Below are positions 33,038 to 43,767 of a DNA stretch of 64,000 bases, piece by piece. The notes below the pieces were generated by a model, which saw nothing but the letters and a program-made list of their open reading frames with translations, did not search any database and was not told the DNA's origin. The stretch is from Bryobacteraceae bacterium (GTDB lineage Bacteria > Acidobacteriota > Terriglobia > Bryobacterales > Bryobacteraceae): positions 102,920-166,919 of the forward strand of contig JAHCHE010000022.1 of the NCBI GenBank assembly GCA_026129905.1, in the 5' to 3' direction. Both the position numbers and the translations under genes were made by a program. Every line of letters begins with the position of its first letter. Positions within the stretch are counted from its first letter, which is position 1.

Positions 33038-34690
33038 TCAGTCGGGCGGCGGAATCGGCCGCGGTTTCAGCATCGCCGGCCGCTTCTCCGCCTGCGCCAG
33101 TTCCCAGCTCAATTGATGTACCAGCCGCGCCACGCGCTCCACCTTCCGGTAATCGATTCTCTCCGGCCGGTCGTTCACCGTGTGGTAGTCCGGATGGAGC
33201 CCCGTGTGAAACCACAGCGCCGGCACGCTGTTATTCAAGAACACCCACTGGTCGCTCCGCCGGAGCAGGTTCGAAGGATTGTTGTCGTACCGGAACCGCA
33301 GTAGCAGGTCGATCGGCCGGTTCGCCGCCTGCGTCGCCCGCCGCAGGTCCGGACTGAACGACGTCCCGATCACGTTCACCGCGTTCGCGTTCTCCGCCGC
33401 CGTCTGCACCGGCAGCCCGCGAAACCGGCTGCCCCCGTTCTCCGGAACCTCTTCGCTGCGTCCCAACATGTCCATGTTCAACACCGCCACGGTCTTCTCC
33501 AGCGGCCACCAGGGGTTCTCCACCCACGCCGCCGCCCCAAGCAGTGGTCCGCAGCAGCGTTCCTCCGATCCGAGCGCGACAAAGATCACGCTTCGCTTCG
33601 GCCGCGCCCCCTGCTGCGCCGCCAGCGCGTACGCTTCCGCGATTTCGAGCAGCGCTACCGTTCCCGACCCGTTGTCGTCCGCGCCCGCATAGAGCAAGGC
33701 GCCGTCGGTTCCGTTGTGATCGTAGTGCGCGGTGACGATCACCGCCTCCTCCTTCAACGTCGCGTCGGAGCCTTCGATTCCCGCCACCACGTTGTGATCG
33801 TCCACCACGCGGCGTTGGACGCTGGTGGTCAGCTCCGCCTCCGCGTCCAGCGGGACAGGCGTGAAGCCGCCGCCCTCCTTCTCGGCCTCGTTCAACAAAT
33901 CGGCGAGTTTCCGCTCCCCGAGCATCTGCTGCGCCAGCGCCGCGGAAATCGACGCCGCCGGAATCCGCAGCCGGTCCGCCACGCTCGTCAACGCGAACCG
34001 CTTCAAGTGCGGCGGCTTCTCCGGCCAGTAATTCCGCGCGTCTCTGGGAAAAGGGTTTACGCCCGCCTCCTGCTGCCGCGCGTTCACGAACAGAATGCCC
34101 ATGGCCCCGTGCGCCTGCGCCCGGAGCGCCTTCCGCAGCGGGTCCGAGTGAATGGACGTCACCACGCCGTCGAAAATGCTCTTCGGGTCGTCCGGCTTCG
34201 GCTCGCCCTCCAGTACCAACAGAATCCGTCCGCGGACATCTCCGTTCAAGTCGCTCCACTTCAGCGACGGCGCCTCAATCCCGAAACCGGCAAACACCAT
34301 CCCCGCGCGGCTGCTCGCGCCGGGACTAAAGAACAGCGGCATGAACTCGTCCAGCAGCGTCGCGTCCGTACTCAGCGCCGGACCATAGGAAACGCGCAGC
34401 CGGTTCCCTTCGCCCATCTCCGACCACGTCAGGTGGAATCGTTGCAGCAGCGCGCCGTCCGGTCCGATCGCCCTCAGTCCCATCCGCCGGAACCGGCTCT
34501 CGATAAACTTGGCCGCCAGAAAGTATTCCGGCGTGTCCGTCAGCCTGCCACGCATCGCATCGGAGGCCAGAAAGTGCAGGTCCGCTTCGAGCTCTTCTTT
34601 GCGGATGGTCTCGTTTCCGGGCGCGAGGCCCTGCCCCGGCAGCAGGCGCGCGGCCACCGCCGCGGCGATCAGCAGCTTATATTTCGGCAT
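33038..34690 (-). CDS. M28-family zinc aminopeptidase, secreted
   Basis: A 550-residue protein with a signal-like N terminus (MPKYKLLIAAAVAARLLPGQG). A protease-associated domain lies in the middle (FAGFGIEAPSLKWSDLNGDV). The M28 zinc site is complete: TAHYDHNGTD, ADDNGSGT, SEERCCGPLL, NMDMLGR and HPDYHTVND. It removes N-terminal amino acids from peptides in the periplasm or outside. It starts 11 bases after the GH51 gene. The frame is open far upstream, overlapping GH51, but the ATG at 34690 gives the signal peptide. Confidence 0.87.
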   Translation of the reverse strand: MPKYKLLIAAAVAARLLPGQGLAPGNETIRKEELEADLHFLASDAMRGRLTDTPEYFLAAKFIESRFRRMGLRAIGPDGALLQRFHLTWSEMGEGNRLRVSYGPALSTDATLLDEFMPLFFSPGASSRAGMVFAGFGIEAPSLKWSDLNGDVRGRILLVLEGEPKPDDPKSIFDGVVTSIHSDPLRKALRAQAHGAMGILFVNARQQEAGVNPFPRDARNYWPEKPPHLKRFALTSVADRLRIPAASISAALAQQMLGERKLADLLNEAEKEGGGFTPVPLDAEAELTTSVQRRVVDDHNVVAGIEGSDATLKEEAVIVTAHYDHNGTDGALLYAGADDNGSGTVALLEIAEAYALAAQQGARPKRSVIFVALGSEERCCGPLLGAAAWVENPWWPLEKTVAVLNMDMLGRSEEVPENGGSRFRGLPVQTAAENANAVNVIGTSFSPDLRRATQAANRPIDLLLRFRYDNNPSNLLRRSDQWVFLNNSVPALWFHTGLHPDYHTVNDRPERIDYRKVERVARLVHQLSWELAQAEKRPAMLKPRPIPPPD

Positions 34691-34701
34691 CGGCGAACCG
34701 T

Positions 34702-36264
34702 TCAGCTTATCGCAACGGTCGCCGTCACGATGGCCAGCGGCGGCAGTTCCGCCTTGATGCCTCGCGCCGTGGCCTCCACCGGGTGGTTTTTCGGAACGAT
34801 AATGTCCGGGTTCTCGAATGTGTTGCACGCGTTGAAATCCGCGTGTTGCAGCATCCGCGCCGACGCGCGCCCCAGGCCGGCCCCGGTCACCTGGCACTCC
34901 ACGCTCATCCCCCGGTCGTGGTTCGGATTCACCAGCGTCACCACAAGTTCGCTCCCGCTGCGCGACGCCGACATCGACAGGCCCAGCGGGTCCTGGGTAT
35001 CGCTCTCGATCCGCAAGCTGGTCCGGCCGCGGTGCGCTTTCATCAGCTCAAACGCGTAGTATGTGGACGTGCGGATGCAGTGCTCCCCTTCGGTCAACAG
35101 CAGCGCGTGCAGCACGTTCACCGTCTGCGCAAGGTTGCCCATCCCCAGCTTGTCCGCCTGCCGGTGAAACACATTCAGCCCCATCGCCGCCGCCACCGCG
35201 CTGCGCATCGTGATCTGCTGCCACAGCGCTCCGTACCGCTCGCGGTCCTCCTGGGTGATCTGGTCCCACACGCCCCACTCGTCGATGAGCAAATCGATCC
35301 GCCCTTCCGGATCGAACCCCCGCAGCATCGCGTGCTGCTGTCCAATTCCCTTTTCCAATTCGGCGAAACTCGACAGTTGCTCCTTCAGATGCTCCACCGT
35401 GAACTTCGTCGCGGGGCTGCGCCCGTTCGAATAGAAGTGCATCGCGTAACCGTGCGTCAACCTCGCCCCGCGCGGCCCCAGGGTCTCCAGAAAACGCTTC
35501 GTCCAGTCCGTGTCGTTCCGGTTCGGACCACACGCGATCAGGTACGGCCGGATGCCTCCGAACGAGCCCTGCCGCCGCGCCAGGTACGTCGAGAACCGCC
35601 GGTACAGGCCCGCGTATTCCTCCGGCGTCATCGTCCCGCCGCAGCCCCAGTTCTCGTTTCCGACGCCCCAGTACCGAACCCCGAACGGCTCCTTCGCCCC
35701 GTTGGCGATGCGCTCGTCCGAGAGCGTGCTCCCCGACGGATAGTTGCAGTACTCCATCCAGTCCCGCAGCTCCTGCGGCGTGCCGCTGCCGACGTTGCCC
35801 GCGATGTAGGGTTCCGCCTCGATCAGCCGGCACAGCTCGATAAATTCGTGCGTGCCGAAGCTGTTGTCCTCGGTGTACATCCCCCACCAGATGTTCACCC
35901 GCCGCGGCCGCTTCTCCAAAGGCCCGATGCCGTCCCGCCAGTGGTAATCGTCGGCAAAGCAGCCGCCCGGCCACCGCAGTACCGGTATTCCCACCGCCCG
36001 CAGATACTCCACCGCCTGCTTTCGGTGCCCGTTGATATTCGGAATGGGCGAGTTCTTCCCCACCCACAACCCGCCGTAGATGCACGAGCCCAGGTGTTCC
36101 GCGAAATGTCCGTGCAGTTCCGGCCGGATCTGCCCAACCGGCACGTCCGCCTGGATCGTCGCCTTCGCCGTCGCCGGCTGGTATCCCAGCCCCTTGCGCG
36201 CCGTAATCGGATGGAAAACCGAGGCTGCCCCGGCCAGAAATGTGCGCCGCGTGAAACTTGACAT
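34702..36264 (-). CDS. GH51 alpha-L-arabinofuranosidase, Tat-exported
   Basis: A 520-residue enzyme with a twin-arginine signal (SSFTRRTFLAGAA). The catalytic acid/base Glu204 is in YWGVGNENWGCGG and the nucleophile Glu329 in LLIDEWGVWD; RWPGGCFADDYHWRDGIGP is the typical GH51 loop. It releases arabinose from arabinan or arabinoxylan. AAGGAG lies seven bases before the ATG. First gene of an operon with an M28 peptidase and GH42 galactosidase, a set suited to arabinogalactan or arabinogalactan-protein breakdown. Confidence 0.92.
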   Translation of the reverse strand: MSSFTRRTFLAGAASVFHPITARKGLGYQPATAKATIQADVPVGQIRPELHGHFAEHLGSCIYGGLWVGKNSPIPNINGHRKQAVEYLRAVGIPVLRWPGGCFADDYHWRDGIGPLEKRPRRVNIWWGMYTEDNSFGTHEFIELCRLIEAEPYIAGNVGSGTPQELRDWMEYCNYPSGSTLSDERIANGAKEPFGVRYWGVGNENWGCGGTMTPEEYAGLYRRFSTYLARRQGSFGGIRPYLIACGPNRNDTDWTKRFLETLGPRGARLTHGYAMHFYSNGRSPATKFTVEHLKEQLSSFAELEKGIGQQHAMLRGFDPEGRIDLLIDEWGVWDQITQEDRERYGALWQQITMRSAVAAAMGLNVFHRQADKLGMGNLAQTVNVLHALLLTEGEHCIRTSTYYAFELMKAHRGRTSLRIESDTQDPLGLSMSASRSGSELVVTLVNPNHDRGMSVECQVTGAGLGRASARMLQHADFNACNTFENPDIIVPKNHPVEATARGIKAELPPLAIVTATVAIS

Positions 36265-36455
36265 TGCCGTCTCCTTTGGCGCTAGCGTCTTTCAAACGCC
36301 CGCCCGGTGTCAAGCCTGCTCGGTTCTTCTGGAAATGGAGGTGACATTCTGCCGCTCTTGCAGCCGCGGGAACGGAGGTGTCGTCAAACAGACCGCGGCC
36401 GGGGTCTTTGAAGATGCGGACGATCGGCCTTTTGGCTGACCTTCGGTGGTGAATC

Positions 36456-38807
36456 ATGCTGACCTCAAGTAGAAAGCAAGCGCTCATAGGATGTTTTGCG
36501 GCGGTAGCCCTTGTAAGCAGCCCTGGCGTGGTCCTGCGCGCCGACCCACGGATCATGGCTGTAAGCTTTGGCGGCTCCGGCATCGGCTACAATTTTCCCG
36601 GCTCGCACGGCAGTTCGAGGGACACGGTGACCCAAGTTGCCGTGGATCGCGCCGGTAACATACACCTGGTCGGCACCACATATTCGACCGACTTTCCGCA
36701 GGTTCGGGGTCTTCAGCCTGGGCCTTCGCGGCAATGCAACTTCAATTGCGATTTCCGGGCTCTTTTCGCGGCCAAGCTCAGTCCTGACGGGCAGACGGTC
36801 CGCTACCGCACGTACATCTCGGCGCCTGACGATTTTCGAGGCTACTATGGACAGGCGCCGCTGCTGCCGTCCGCTCTCGCGCTGGACTCCGATGGAAACG
36901 CGTATATCGGCGGCGCCACCGCTGGAGAAAACTTCCCGGACGTGGACGGCGGCGTTAAGCTGGTCCAGACCGCCGGGGCGACAGATGCGTTTCTGCTGAA
37001 GCTGGACCCGAATGGCCGGGTGCTTGCGTCGATGCTCATCGGCGGCGGAGACGATGATGCGTTCACTTCGATGGTCATCGGCGACGACCGCTCACTATAC
37101 CTGGCGGGAACGACGAATTCTCCCAATTTTCCCGTAACCCCAGGCGCGTACCGCACGATATTTTCGGGTCGCAGTCACGTTTTTGTGACCAAAGTGAAGT
37201 TGCCGGAGCGCTCCGTCGTATTTTCGGCCCTGCTCGGCGAAGCCGGCGAGGCCAGCTCGGCGCCGGATTTTGGTGCGTCCTATCAAAAAAGCCGCGCGCA
37301 TCCCGTTCTCCGAGTGGACTCGGGCGGCTCAGTTCGCGTGGCGGTATCCACGAATTCGCCCAACTGGCCGACGACGCCCGGCGCCTTGCAACCCCGTTGC
37401 GCCGACCAATGCAGCGACATCGTGCTCGCGAGACTCACCGCCGCCGGCGACCGGCTGCTCTTCTGTACGTACCTGGGCGGGAGTGGCGAGGATGTCGTAG
37501 GCGGAATTGCCCTGGACCGGACGGGCAACGCCTATCTGACGGGAAGGACGGTCAGCTCCGACTTCCCTGTCACCGAGGGCGCCTTTGAGGCACAGCGCCG
37601 CATGTCCCCGACGCCAACCACAACCGCGTTCGTCGCGAAGCTGAACGCGGACGGAACGAGACTCGAGTACGGCACGTACTTTGGCGGCAGCGGCTGGGAC
37701 GAGGCCCGCGACATTGCCGTGGATCAGAACGGAGTCGCCTATTTCGGAGGACGCACAGCTTCACGCGATTTCCCTCTGCTCGATGCCATTCAGGTCGGGT
37801 TGCACAACGGCCTCTGCGCGCAGTTCACGCCGTCCGGCTCAATACCGACCGGCTTCTATTACTGCGGCTCTTCCGGCTTCGCGGCCGCCCTCAACCTGAG
37901 TGGCAACTTTCTCGTATGGTCGACCAACATCGGGCTGGGGAGCGTGTTTGCCCTCGCTCTCGACCCCAGCGGACGCGTGTAAATGGGAGGCCGGTTCATC
38001 GATCCTATCCACGATGGACTCGGATCGGCGTCCGTGGTCCGATACGAACCCGGCCGGGCATCGGTTCGCTTCGGCGCCGATTCGATTGTCAATGGGGCGA
38101 GTTTCCGGCCGGGTCTGCCGCATCCCGGCGGATTGGCGAGCATCTTCGCGCAAGGCCTGGACGTCACCGCAACGATCGTCGCCGGACCGCCTTTGCCACT
38201 GGAACTCGCCGGCGTGAGTATCCTCGTGGACGGCCATGCCGCTCCCATCCTCGCCGTGACAGATCTGGGCCACGGCAGGCAGCAGATCAACTTCCAGGTC
38301 CCATTCGAAGCAGAGTCGAACCGGGTGGAGGTCCGCTATAAGGGGTTGTCGACCTTCGCGATCCCGAGGACCGTGGCCCCGGGCATTTTCACCCTGCCGA
38401 CTGGAGACGCTGCCATTCTGCACGCGGATTACAGCCTTGTTACCGCGTCCAATCCCGCGAGACCGGGCGAGGTCCTCATCGTGTACGCCACCGGGCTTGG
38501 GCCGGTCAAACCGGCCGTGGAGACGGGCGCCGCCGCCGCGGGTCCGGCGATGTTGGATCCGCCTTGCGCTTACCGAAGCGATCTCACGTTGTATGCATTC
38601 GCAACGCAATGGCGCCCATTCGGATCAATCGAGTACGCGGGCGCCGCGCCAGGTTACCCCGGGTTGTACCAGTTGAACGTTCGCGTGCCGGACATCGTAC
38701 AGGCGGGCACACGGAGTCTGTCGCTCTACTGGTATGGATGCTGGCCGTTGGGGCCGCCGGAATACGAGTATGCGATGAGCAACGCCGTCCCGTTGCACGT
38801 CCAGTAA
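36456..38807 (+). pseudogene. SBBP beta-propeller plus TIGR03437-type protein split by an in-frame stop
   Basis: Two adjacent open segments in the same frame, 36456-37979 and 37983-38807, are parted only by TAA at 37980-37982. The first half has a signal peptide and SBBP repeats (VAVDRAGNIHLVGTTYSTDF; IALDRTGNAYLTGRTVSSDF). The stop falls in DPSGRV-stop-MGGR where repeats expect Tyr, so a single TAC or TAT to TAA change explains it. The second half ends with the Solibacter-type TIGR03437 domain (SIVNGASFRPG; VLIVYATGLGPV). Restored length is 783 residues. Probably a secreted adhesin-like protein, now truncated unless read through. Confidence 0.8.
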
Positions 38808-38815
38808 GACCGACC

Positions 38816-40993
38816 TTACCGCCGCGGCTTGAACACCACCACCGCCAGCGGCGGCAGCGTGATCGTGATGCTGAAGGGATACCCGTGGCTCGCGCCCGGC
38901 GCCGCCATGACCGCGCCGTAGTTGCCCATATTGCTGCCGCCGAAATGCTCCGAGTCGGAATTGAGGACTTCGTCGTACAGCCCGTCCCGCGGCACGCCCA
39001 GCCGGTACTGGTAGCGCGGCGCCGGCGTGAAGTTGCAGGCGAAGAACAGGAAGTCCTCCGGATCCGACGCCCGCCGGATAAACGAGATTACGGAACTCTC
39101 CACGTCCTGGAAATCCACCCATTGAAACCCGGCGAAGCTGAAATCCACTTCATACAGCGCCGGCTCCCTTCGATAAAGGTGGTTCAATTCCCGCGCGAAT
39201 GCCTGGAGCTTTCGATGATAATCGTAGCTCAGCAAGTCCCACCGCAACCCGACGTCGTGGTTCCATTCCTCGTATTGCCCGATCTCCTGCCCCATGAACA
39301 GCAGTTTTTTTCCGGGATGTCCGTACATATAACCAAGAAATGCGCGGACATTCGCGAATCGTTGCCATTCGTCCCCCGGCATTTTCCCGATCAACGACCG
39401 CTTCAGGTGCACCACCTCGTCGTGCGAAATCGGCAGCACGAAGTTTTCGTTGAACGCGTAGAACATGCTGAACGTGATGTTCTGGTGCAGGTACTTCCGG
39501 TACAGCGGATCTTTCGCGAAGTATTGCAGCATGTCGTGCATCCAGCCCATGTTCCACTTCATCGTGAAACCGAGGCCGTTCAGGTACACCGGCCGCGATA
39601 CGCCCTGGAAGAACGTCGACTCCTCCGCGATCGTCACCGCCCCCGGAATCTGGTGCGCCTGTATATTGAACTGCTTCAGAAACTCGATCGCCTCCAGGTT
39701 CTCGCGCCCGCCGTACTTGTTCGGCGCCCAGTCGCCCGGCTCGCGCGAATAATCCAGGTACAGCATCGAAGCCACCGCGTCCACCCGCAGCCCGTCGAAA
39801 TGGTACTTCTTCAGCCAGAACAGCGCGTTCGCCGTCAGAAACGTGCGCACCTCGTTGCGCCCGTAGTTGAATATGAGCGTCCCCCAGTCCCGGTGCTCGC
39901 CTCGCTTCGGATCTTCGTGTTCATAGAGCGCCGTGCCGTCGAAATACACCAGCCCGTGCGCGTCTTTCGGGAAGTGCCCCGGCACCCAGTCCATGATGAC
40001 TCCGATGCCGTTCTGGTGGCACCGGTCGACAAAGTACATCAGGTCGTGCGGCGAGCCGTACCGCGCGGTCGGCGCATAGTAGCCGATCACCTGGTACCCC
40101 CACGATCCCGTGAACGGATGCTCCAGCAGCGGAAGCAGCTCGATGTGCGTGTACCCCATCCGTTTCACGTACTCGATCAGCGTGTCCGCCAGCTCCCGGT
40201 ACGTCAGCATCCGGTTTCCCGGCGCCCGCATCCACGATCCCAGGTGAACTTCGTAGATCGACATCGGCGCCTTCAGCCAGTCCGTGCGCGCCCGCGCCTC
40301 CAGCCACTCCTGGTCGCTCCATTCGTATGCGTCCGGATCGCAGACGATCGACGCCGACTTCGGCGGAAGCTCCGACGCGAACCCGTACGGATCGGCTTTC
40401 ATCTGCTGGTAGCCGTGGAACCGCGACCGCACGTAGTACTTGTAGTGGACTCCCGCGCCCAGTTCGGGCACGAAGATCTCCCACACCCCCGCGCTGCGCA
40501 GCCGCATCGGATGCCGCCGCGTGTCCCAATCGTTGAACTCGCCGACCACCGATACCAATTCCGCGTTCGGCGCCCACACCGCGAACCGCACCCCCGTCGC
40601 GCCTTCGCATTCCACCACGTGCGCGCCCAGGCTGTCGTACGCCTCGTACAGCGTGCCTTCCGAGTGCAGGTGCAGATCGAAATCCGATAGCAGCGGCGGA
40701 AACCGGTACGCGTCGTCCTGCTCCAACACCGCGCCGTCCCACCGCTGGAACCGCAGCCGGTACGGCCGCGGGTCTTCGTCCGACGCCGCCACGAACACGC
40801 CGTGCGGATGCCGCCGATCCATCGGCCTGGCCTCGCCGTTCATCACCAGTTCGGCCGTTAGCGCATGCGGCAGAAAGGCCCGCACCTCCCAGCCGTCCGA
40901 CCCGTCGGCGTTGGTCACCGCGTGCGGCCCCAAAATTCGGAACGGATCGCCGTGATACCCGCCGACCAGCGCCTCCACTTCCTCGCTTGTCAT
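38816..40993 (-). CDS. glgB: 1,4-alpha-glucan branching enzyme
   Basis: A 725-residue GH13 enzyme that moves alpha-1,4 chains to alpha-1,6 branches in glycogen. It has an N-terminal CBM48 region ([21 protein letters not shown]), the barrel with [17 protein letters not shown] (nucleophile Asp), [15 protein letters not shown] (acid/base Glu) and [13 protein letters not shown] (third Asp), and a C-terminal beta domain ending VVVFKPRR. Length is normal. The ATG at 40993 is preceded by GTG in frame. It diverges from the deaminase gene with only 19 bases between the starts, so their promoters must overlap. Confidence 0.95.
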   Translation of the reverse strand: MTSEEVEALVGGYHGDPFRILGPHAVTNADGSDGWEVRAFLPHALTAELVMNGEARPMDRRHPHGVFVAASDEDPRPYRLRFQRWDGAVLEQDDAYRFPPLLSDFDLHLHSEGTLYEAYDSLGAHVVECEGATGVRFAVWAPNAELVSVVGEFNDWDTRRHPMRLRSAGVWEIFVPELGAGVHYKYYVRSRFHGYQQMKADPYGFASELPPKSASIVCDPDAYEWSDQEWLEARARTDWLKAPMSIYEVHLGSWMRAPGNRMLTYRELADTLIEYVKRMGYTHIELLPLLEHPFTGSWGYQVIGYYAPTARYGSPHDLMYFVDRCHQNGIGVIMDWVPGHFPKDAHGLVYFDGTALYEHEDPKRGEHRDWGTLIFNYGRNEVRTFLTANALFWLKKYHFDGLRVDAVASMLYLDYSREPGDWAPNKYGGRENLEAIEFLKQFNIQAHQIPGAVTIAEESTFFQGVSRPVYLNGLGFTMKWNMGWMHDMLQYFAKDPLYRKYLHQNITFSMFYAFNENFVLPISHDEVVHLKRSLIGKMPGDEWQRFANVRAFLGYMYGHPGKKLLFMGQEIGQYEEWNHDVGLRWDLLSYDYHRKLQAFARELNHLYRREPALYEVDFSFAGFQWVDFQDVESSVISFIRRASDPEDFLFFACNFTPAPRYQYRLGVPRDGLYDEVLNSDSEHFGGSNMGNYGAVMAAPGASHGYPFSITITLPPLAVVVFKPRR

Positions 40994-41012
40994 CACAGGT
41001 ATTATCTCAGGG

Positions 41013-41975
41013 ATGGTCGAGTTTCATCGCCAACTCGCCAAAGCCGAATTGCATCTCCATCTCGAAGGCTCTCTTGAACCCGAGACCCTCTGCGAGCTCG
41101 ACCCATCCCTCACTCCCGAAGCCGTCCTTGCCCGCTACCGCCGCAGCGGCTTCCCCGCCTTCATCGAAGCCTACAAGTGGGTCATGAGCTATCTCCGCGG
41201 ACCCGAGCCCTACGCCCTCGCCGCCCGCCGCCTGTTCGAAAATCTGGCGCGCGAGAACGTCCGCTACGCCGAAATCAACCTCTCCGCCGGCGCAATTCTT
41301 TACCTCGGCTTCGATTTCGACGCCATTTTCAACGCCGTCTCCAGTGAAACCTGCGCCGCCATCCAGGTCCGCTTCATTTTCGACGCCGTCCGCCAGTTCG
41401 GCCCCCAGGCGGCCCTCGAGGTCGCCCGGCTCGCCGCCTCCCGCGCCGGCCAAGGCGTCGTGGCCTTCGGCGTCGGCGGCGACGAGCGCAGCGCTCCTCT
41501 CGAATCCTTCCTCCCCGCTTTCGATTGCGCCCGCGCCGCCGGCCTGAAAATCGTCCCCCACGCCGGCGAGACCATGGGCCCGGAAGCGGTCTGGTCCGCC
41601 CTCCGCATCGGCGCCCACCGCATCGGCCACGGCTTCCGCGCCGCCGAGGACCGCGCCCTCCTCCGCGCCCTCCGCGACGCCGCCATCCCGCTGGAAATCT
41701 GCCTCTCCAGTAATGTTGCCACCGGCGCCGTCCCCCGCCTCGCCGCCCACCCTATCCGCCGCATCTACGACGCCGGCGTCCCCATCGTCCTCAACACCGA
41801 CGATCCCGCGATGTTCGGCGCCTCCCTCTCCCGTGAATACGAACTCGCCGAGACGCTCTTCGGCTTCACCCGCCCCGAACTCGAAGCCCTCGCCGCCGCC
41901 TCCTTCAATTACGCCTTCGACTTCACTCCCGGAGCGGCCCACGCCCACTCGCCAGCCGCCGATAAACGCCGATGA
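41013..41975 (+). CDS. Adenosine deaminase-family protein
   Basis: A 320-residue zinc deaminase. Zinc ligands His14 and His16 are in [20 protein letters not shown] supplies another His and the catalytic Glu; [18 protein letters not shown] and [14 protein letters not shown] complete the site. It removes the amino group from adenosine or a related purine; aminodeoxyfutalosine deaminases of menaquinone synthesis share these motifs, so that role is possible. No menaquinone gene is nearby. The C-terminal residues AADKRR are encoded inside a short repeat (41957-41983), which suggests the original end was altered. Confidence 0.85.
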   Translation: MVEFHRQLAKAELHLHLEGSLEPETLCELDPSLTPEAVLARYRRSGFPAFIEAYKWVMSYLRGPEPYALAARRLFENLARENVRYAEINLSAGAILYLGFDFDAIFNAVSSETCAAIQVRFIFDAVRQFGPQAALEVARLAASRAGQGVVAFGVGGDERSAPLESFLPAFDCARAAGLKIVPHAGETMGPEAVWSALRIGAHRIGHGFRAAEDRALLRALRDAAIPLEICLSSNVATGAVPRLAAHPIRRIYDAGVPIVLNTDDPAMFGASLSREYELAETLFGFTRPELEALAAASFNYAFDFTPGAAHAHSPAADKRR

Positions 41976-41983
41976 ACACCGAT
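41957..41983. repeat. Decamer repeat of the 'CGCCGATAAACGCCGATGAACACCGAT' class, at the deaminase 3' end
   Basis: Three tandem 10-base units, GCCGATAAAC, GCCGATGAAC and ACCGATCCC, run across the deaminase stop codon. Similar 'GATAAACGCNGATGAACACNGAT' blocks occur between genes in many environmental bacteria. The following 41984-42205 has no convincing gene: a 72-codon frame at 41972-42190 begins inside the repeat. Confidence 0.5.
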
Positions 41984-42205
41984 CCCTTCTTTCTTTTCGT
42001 CAGCTTCTTCAAGCCCTCAACTCTTCCCAAGATAATGCGCATGAATGCCGCCTTGCGAATAGCCGATACTCACATCCCCCTCCGCATCGGCCTCCCCGGC
42101 CCGCGCGCCGAGCCGCCAACCGGGCGCGCGGCCGAATTCTCTCTTCAAATCCTACGCTGGGGGCCGCGCCGTGGCGCGAGCTATCATTGAAGCGGAGGGG
42201 AACGC

Positions 42206-42679
42206 ATGAGCGGATCCGCGCTTCGATTGGCTTTCGGTCTCGGTCTCCTGTTCGCCGGCGGATGCGCCGCCGAGGTTGTGGACCTGTCGGGCGTCTGGCG
42301 GCTGAACCTGGAAAAATCGCGTTGGGGTAAGGTCCCGAAGCCCGTCAGCATCGTCGTGACGATCGAACATCGCGAGCCGGCTATCCATTATTCCGGCAAG
42401 ATGATCTATGTCGGCGGGGAGGAAACGCGCGACTTTGAGTTCGCCGGCACGATCGACGGTAAGGAATATCCGGCCGCGAGAACCTTTGGCGATGGAAAGG
42501 TCGTTGTCAAAAGGGAGAACGACACGGCGATTTCATCCGAATTTCGGTCGAATGACGGCCGCTGGGAGGAGAAGACGAGAACTACGGTCACCCGCGACCG
42601 GAAAGTCATGCGGCGCATGATCGAGCGAAAAGGCCCGGACGAAGAACTCGCCTGGATGGAGTACTACGAGAAGCAGTGA
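42206..42679 (+). CDS. Small secreted lipocalin-like protein
   Basis: A 157-residue exported protein. The N terminus has a hydrophobic segment ending LLFAGGCAAEV, which could be a lipoprotein signal with Cys at 20. The mature part reads VDLSGVWRLNLEKSRWGKVP then beta-strands, the pattern of small 'SGTWKLN..KS' lipocalin-like proteins common in Acidobacteriota. Its role is unknown. GGAGGGGAACGC precedes the ATG at a suitable distance. Confidence 0.7.
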   Translation: MSGSALRLAFGLGLLFAGGCAAEVVDLSGVWRLNLEKSRWGKVPKPVSIVVTIEHREPAIHYSGKMIYVGGEETRDFEFAGTIDGKEYPAARTFGDGKVVVKRENDTAISSEFRSNDGRWEEKTRTTVTRDRKVMRRMIERKGPDEELAWMEYYEKQ

Positions 42680-42697
42680 GCTCCCGCTCCGGTTGAC

Positions 42698-43369
42698 TCA
42701 GCCGAGGCGCAACCTCTCGCGGGCCCGGGTCGCGAACTTCGCCTTGGCGCGCCACTTGAGCAAGCGGAACTGCGTTTCCGTGAGCGCCATTTCGGCCAGG
42801 ATTTGCCCCTTACTCTCCTCCCGCAGATAGAATCGCACCAGCACTTCACGCTCCCGCGCGGACAGGGTACGCAGGACCTCCCGCAGGAGCGTCCTCGTGT
42901 CCCGCCGTCCGAGTCCTTCGTCCGGCTGAAGACCGGTAGCAGGCGGTTCGTCGGGCAGCGGCGCGCCGTCCAGGCGCTGCCTCTGTAGCTTCACGTGAAT
43001 AGCCCGGGCGATGCGGCGCTGCACCACGCCGCGGATGAACGCCTCCAGCCGTTGCGGTTCGCGCAGTTGCCCTTTACGGACCGCCTCCAGCAGGATCAGA
43101 AAGACTTCCTGTAGTTCGTCTTGCGATCCCTCCGGACCTAGTCGCCTGTAGAGCAGAAACCGCACGCCCGGTCCAAATACGCGATACAGCTCTTCCTCGG
43201 CGCGAGGGTCTCCTGCGCGGATCTCCTCCACGAGGCGTTGCATTCGTTCGTCGCGCGCCGAGCCGGGTCCCGGAGCGTCGTCGCGAGAGAGATAAGAATT
43301 CCACGGATCGCGTTCGGTCGATAACTCCGTTGCGCCGTGATTGCTGTCCAGAGTGTCCATGAGTGTCAT
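42698..43369 (-). CDS. Sigma-70 family (ECF-type) RNA polymerase sigma factor
   Basis: About 223 residues. Region 2 is seen in MQRLVEEIRAGDPRAEEELY and DELQEVFLILLEAVRKGQL; region 4 in LRTLSAREREVLVRFYLREE followed by an HTH with QILAEMALTETQFRLLKWRA. It would direct polymerase to a dedicated set of promoters. Start is uncertain: ATGs at 43369 and 43360 lack a clear ribosome site, and the frame opens to 43498. Convergent with the lipocalin-like gene. No anti-sigma gene is adjacent. Confidence 0.78.
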   Translation of the reverse strand: MTLMDTLDSNHGATELSTERDPWNSYLSRDDAPGPGSARDERMQRLVEEIRAGDPRAEEELYRVFGPGVRFLLYRRLGPEGSQDELQEVFLILLEAVRKGQLREPQRLEAFIRGVVQRRIARAIHVKLQRQRLDGAPLPDEPPATGLQPDEGLGRRDTRTLLREVLRTLSAREREVLVRFYLREESKGQILAEMALTETQFRLLKWRAKAKFATRARERLRLG

Positions 43370-43488
43370 CGCTGGGCATTCGTGAGATGAGGTGGAATTG
43401 GATGCGACTCGAATAGCTTCGCCCTCGATGCGAGTATCGGCGATGCGCGAGCTGGACGACGGCGCGACCCAGTCGCGGCTTCTGGCGT

Positions 43489-43517
43489 AGAGTACCACGG
43501 GTACTATAGCGTGTCAA
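43489..43517 (-). promoter_or_regulatory. Candidate promoter of the sigma-factor gene
   Basis: On the minus strand a consensus -35 TTGACA (43517-43512) is followed after 17 bases by TACTCT (43494-43489). A start near 43482 would leave a leader of about 110 bases and argues for a start codon at 43369 or 43360 rather than 43498. Confidence 0.4.
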
Positions 43518-43767
43518 CGCCTTCAACGTTGCTGGCAGTAAATCACGGGATTTTCCCAGGTGAGACGCTCCAATGGGGCTTGTCCTGCGTGCTAGGCCGG
43601 CGGGACCAACCAGAGTTTCCGCGCCATAATCGATGTTATTTTCAACCTCTGGCGAGAATTCACCCTTGCCCGGCGAACGTTACTTCAGGTAGGGACGCCG
43701 TTTCGCGCCGGCTTTCACAATGCGGCGAGTTCACGCCGTCTACCGTTAGAAAGACACAGGATCAGGC

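Noticed and set aside
33716..35059. 447-codon plus-strand frame opposite the M28 and GH51 genes
   Set aside because: It spans the junction of two real genes and has no family features.
38564..40690. 708-codon plus-strand frame opposite glgB
   Set aside because: It is the complement of glgB, rich in Arg, His, Pro and Val with no domain; glgB has all catalytic motifs.
41972..42190. 72-codon frame after the deaminase
   Set aside because: It begins inside a non-coding repeat and has no ribosome site or family.
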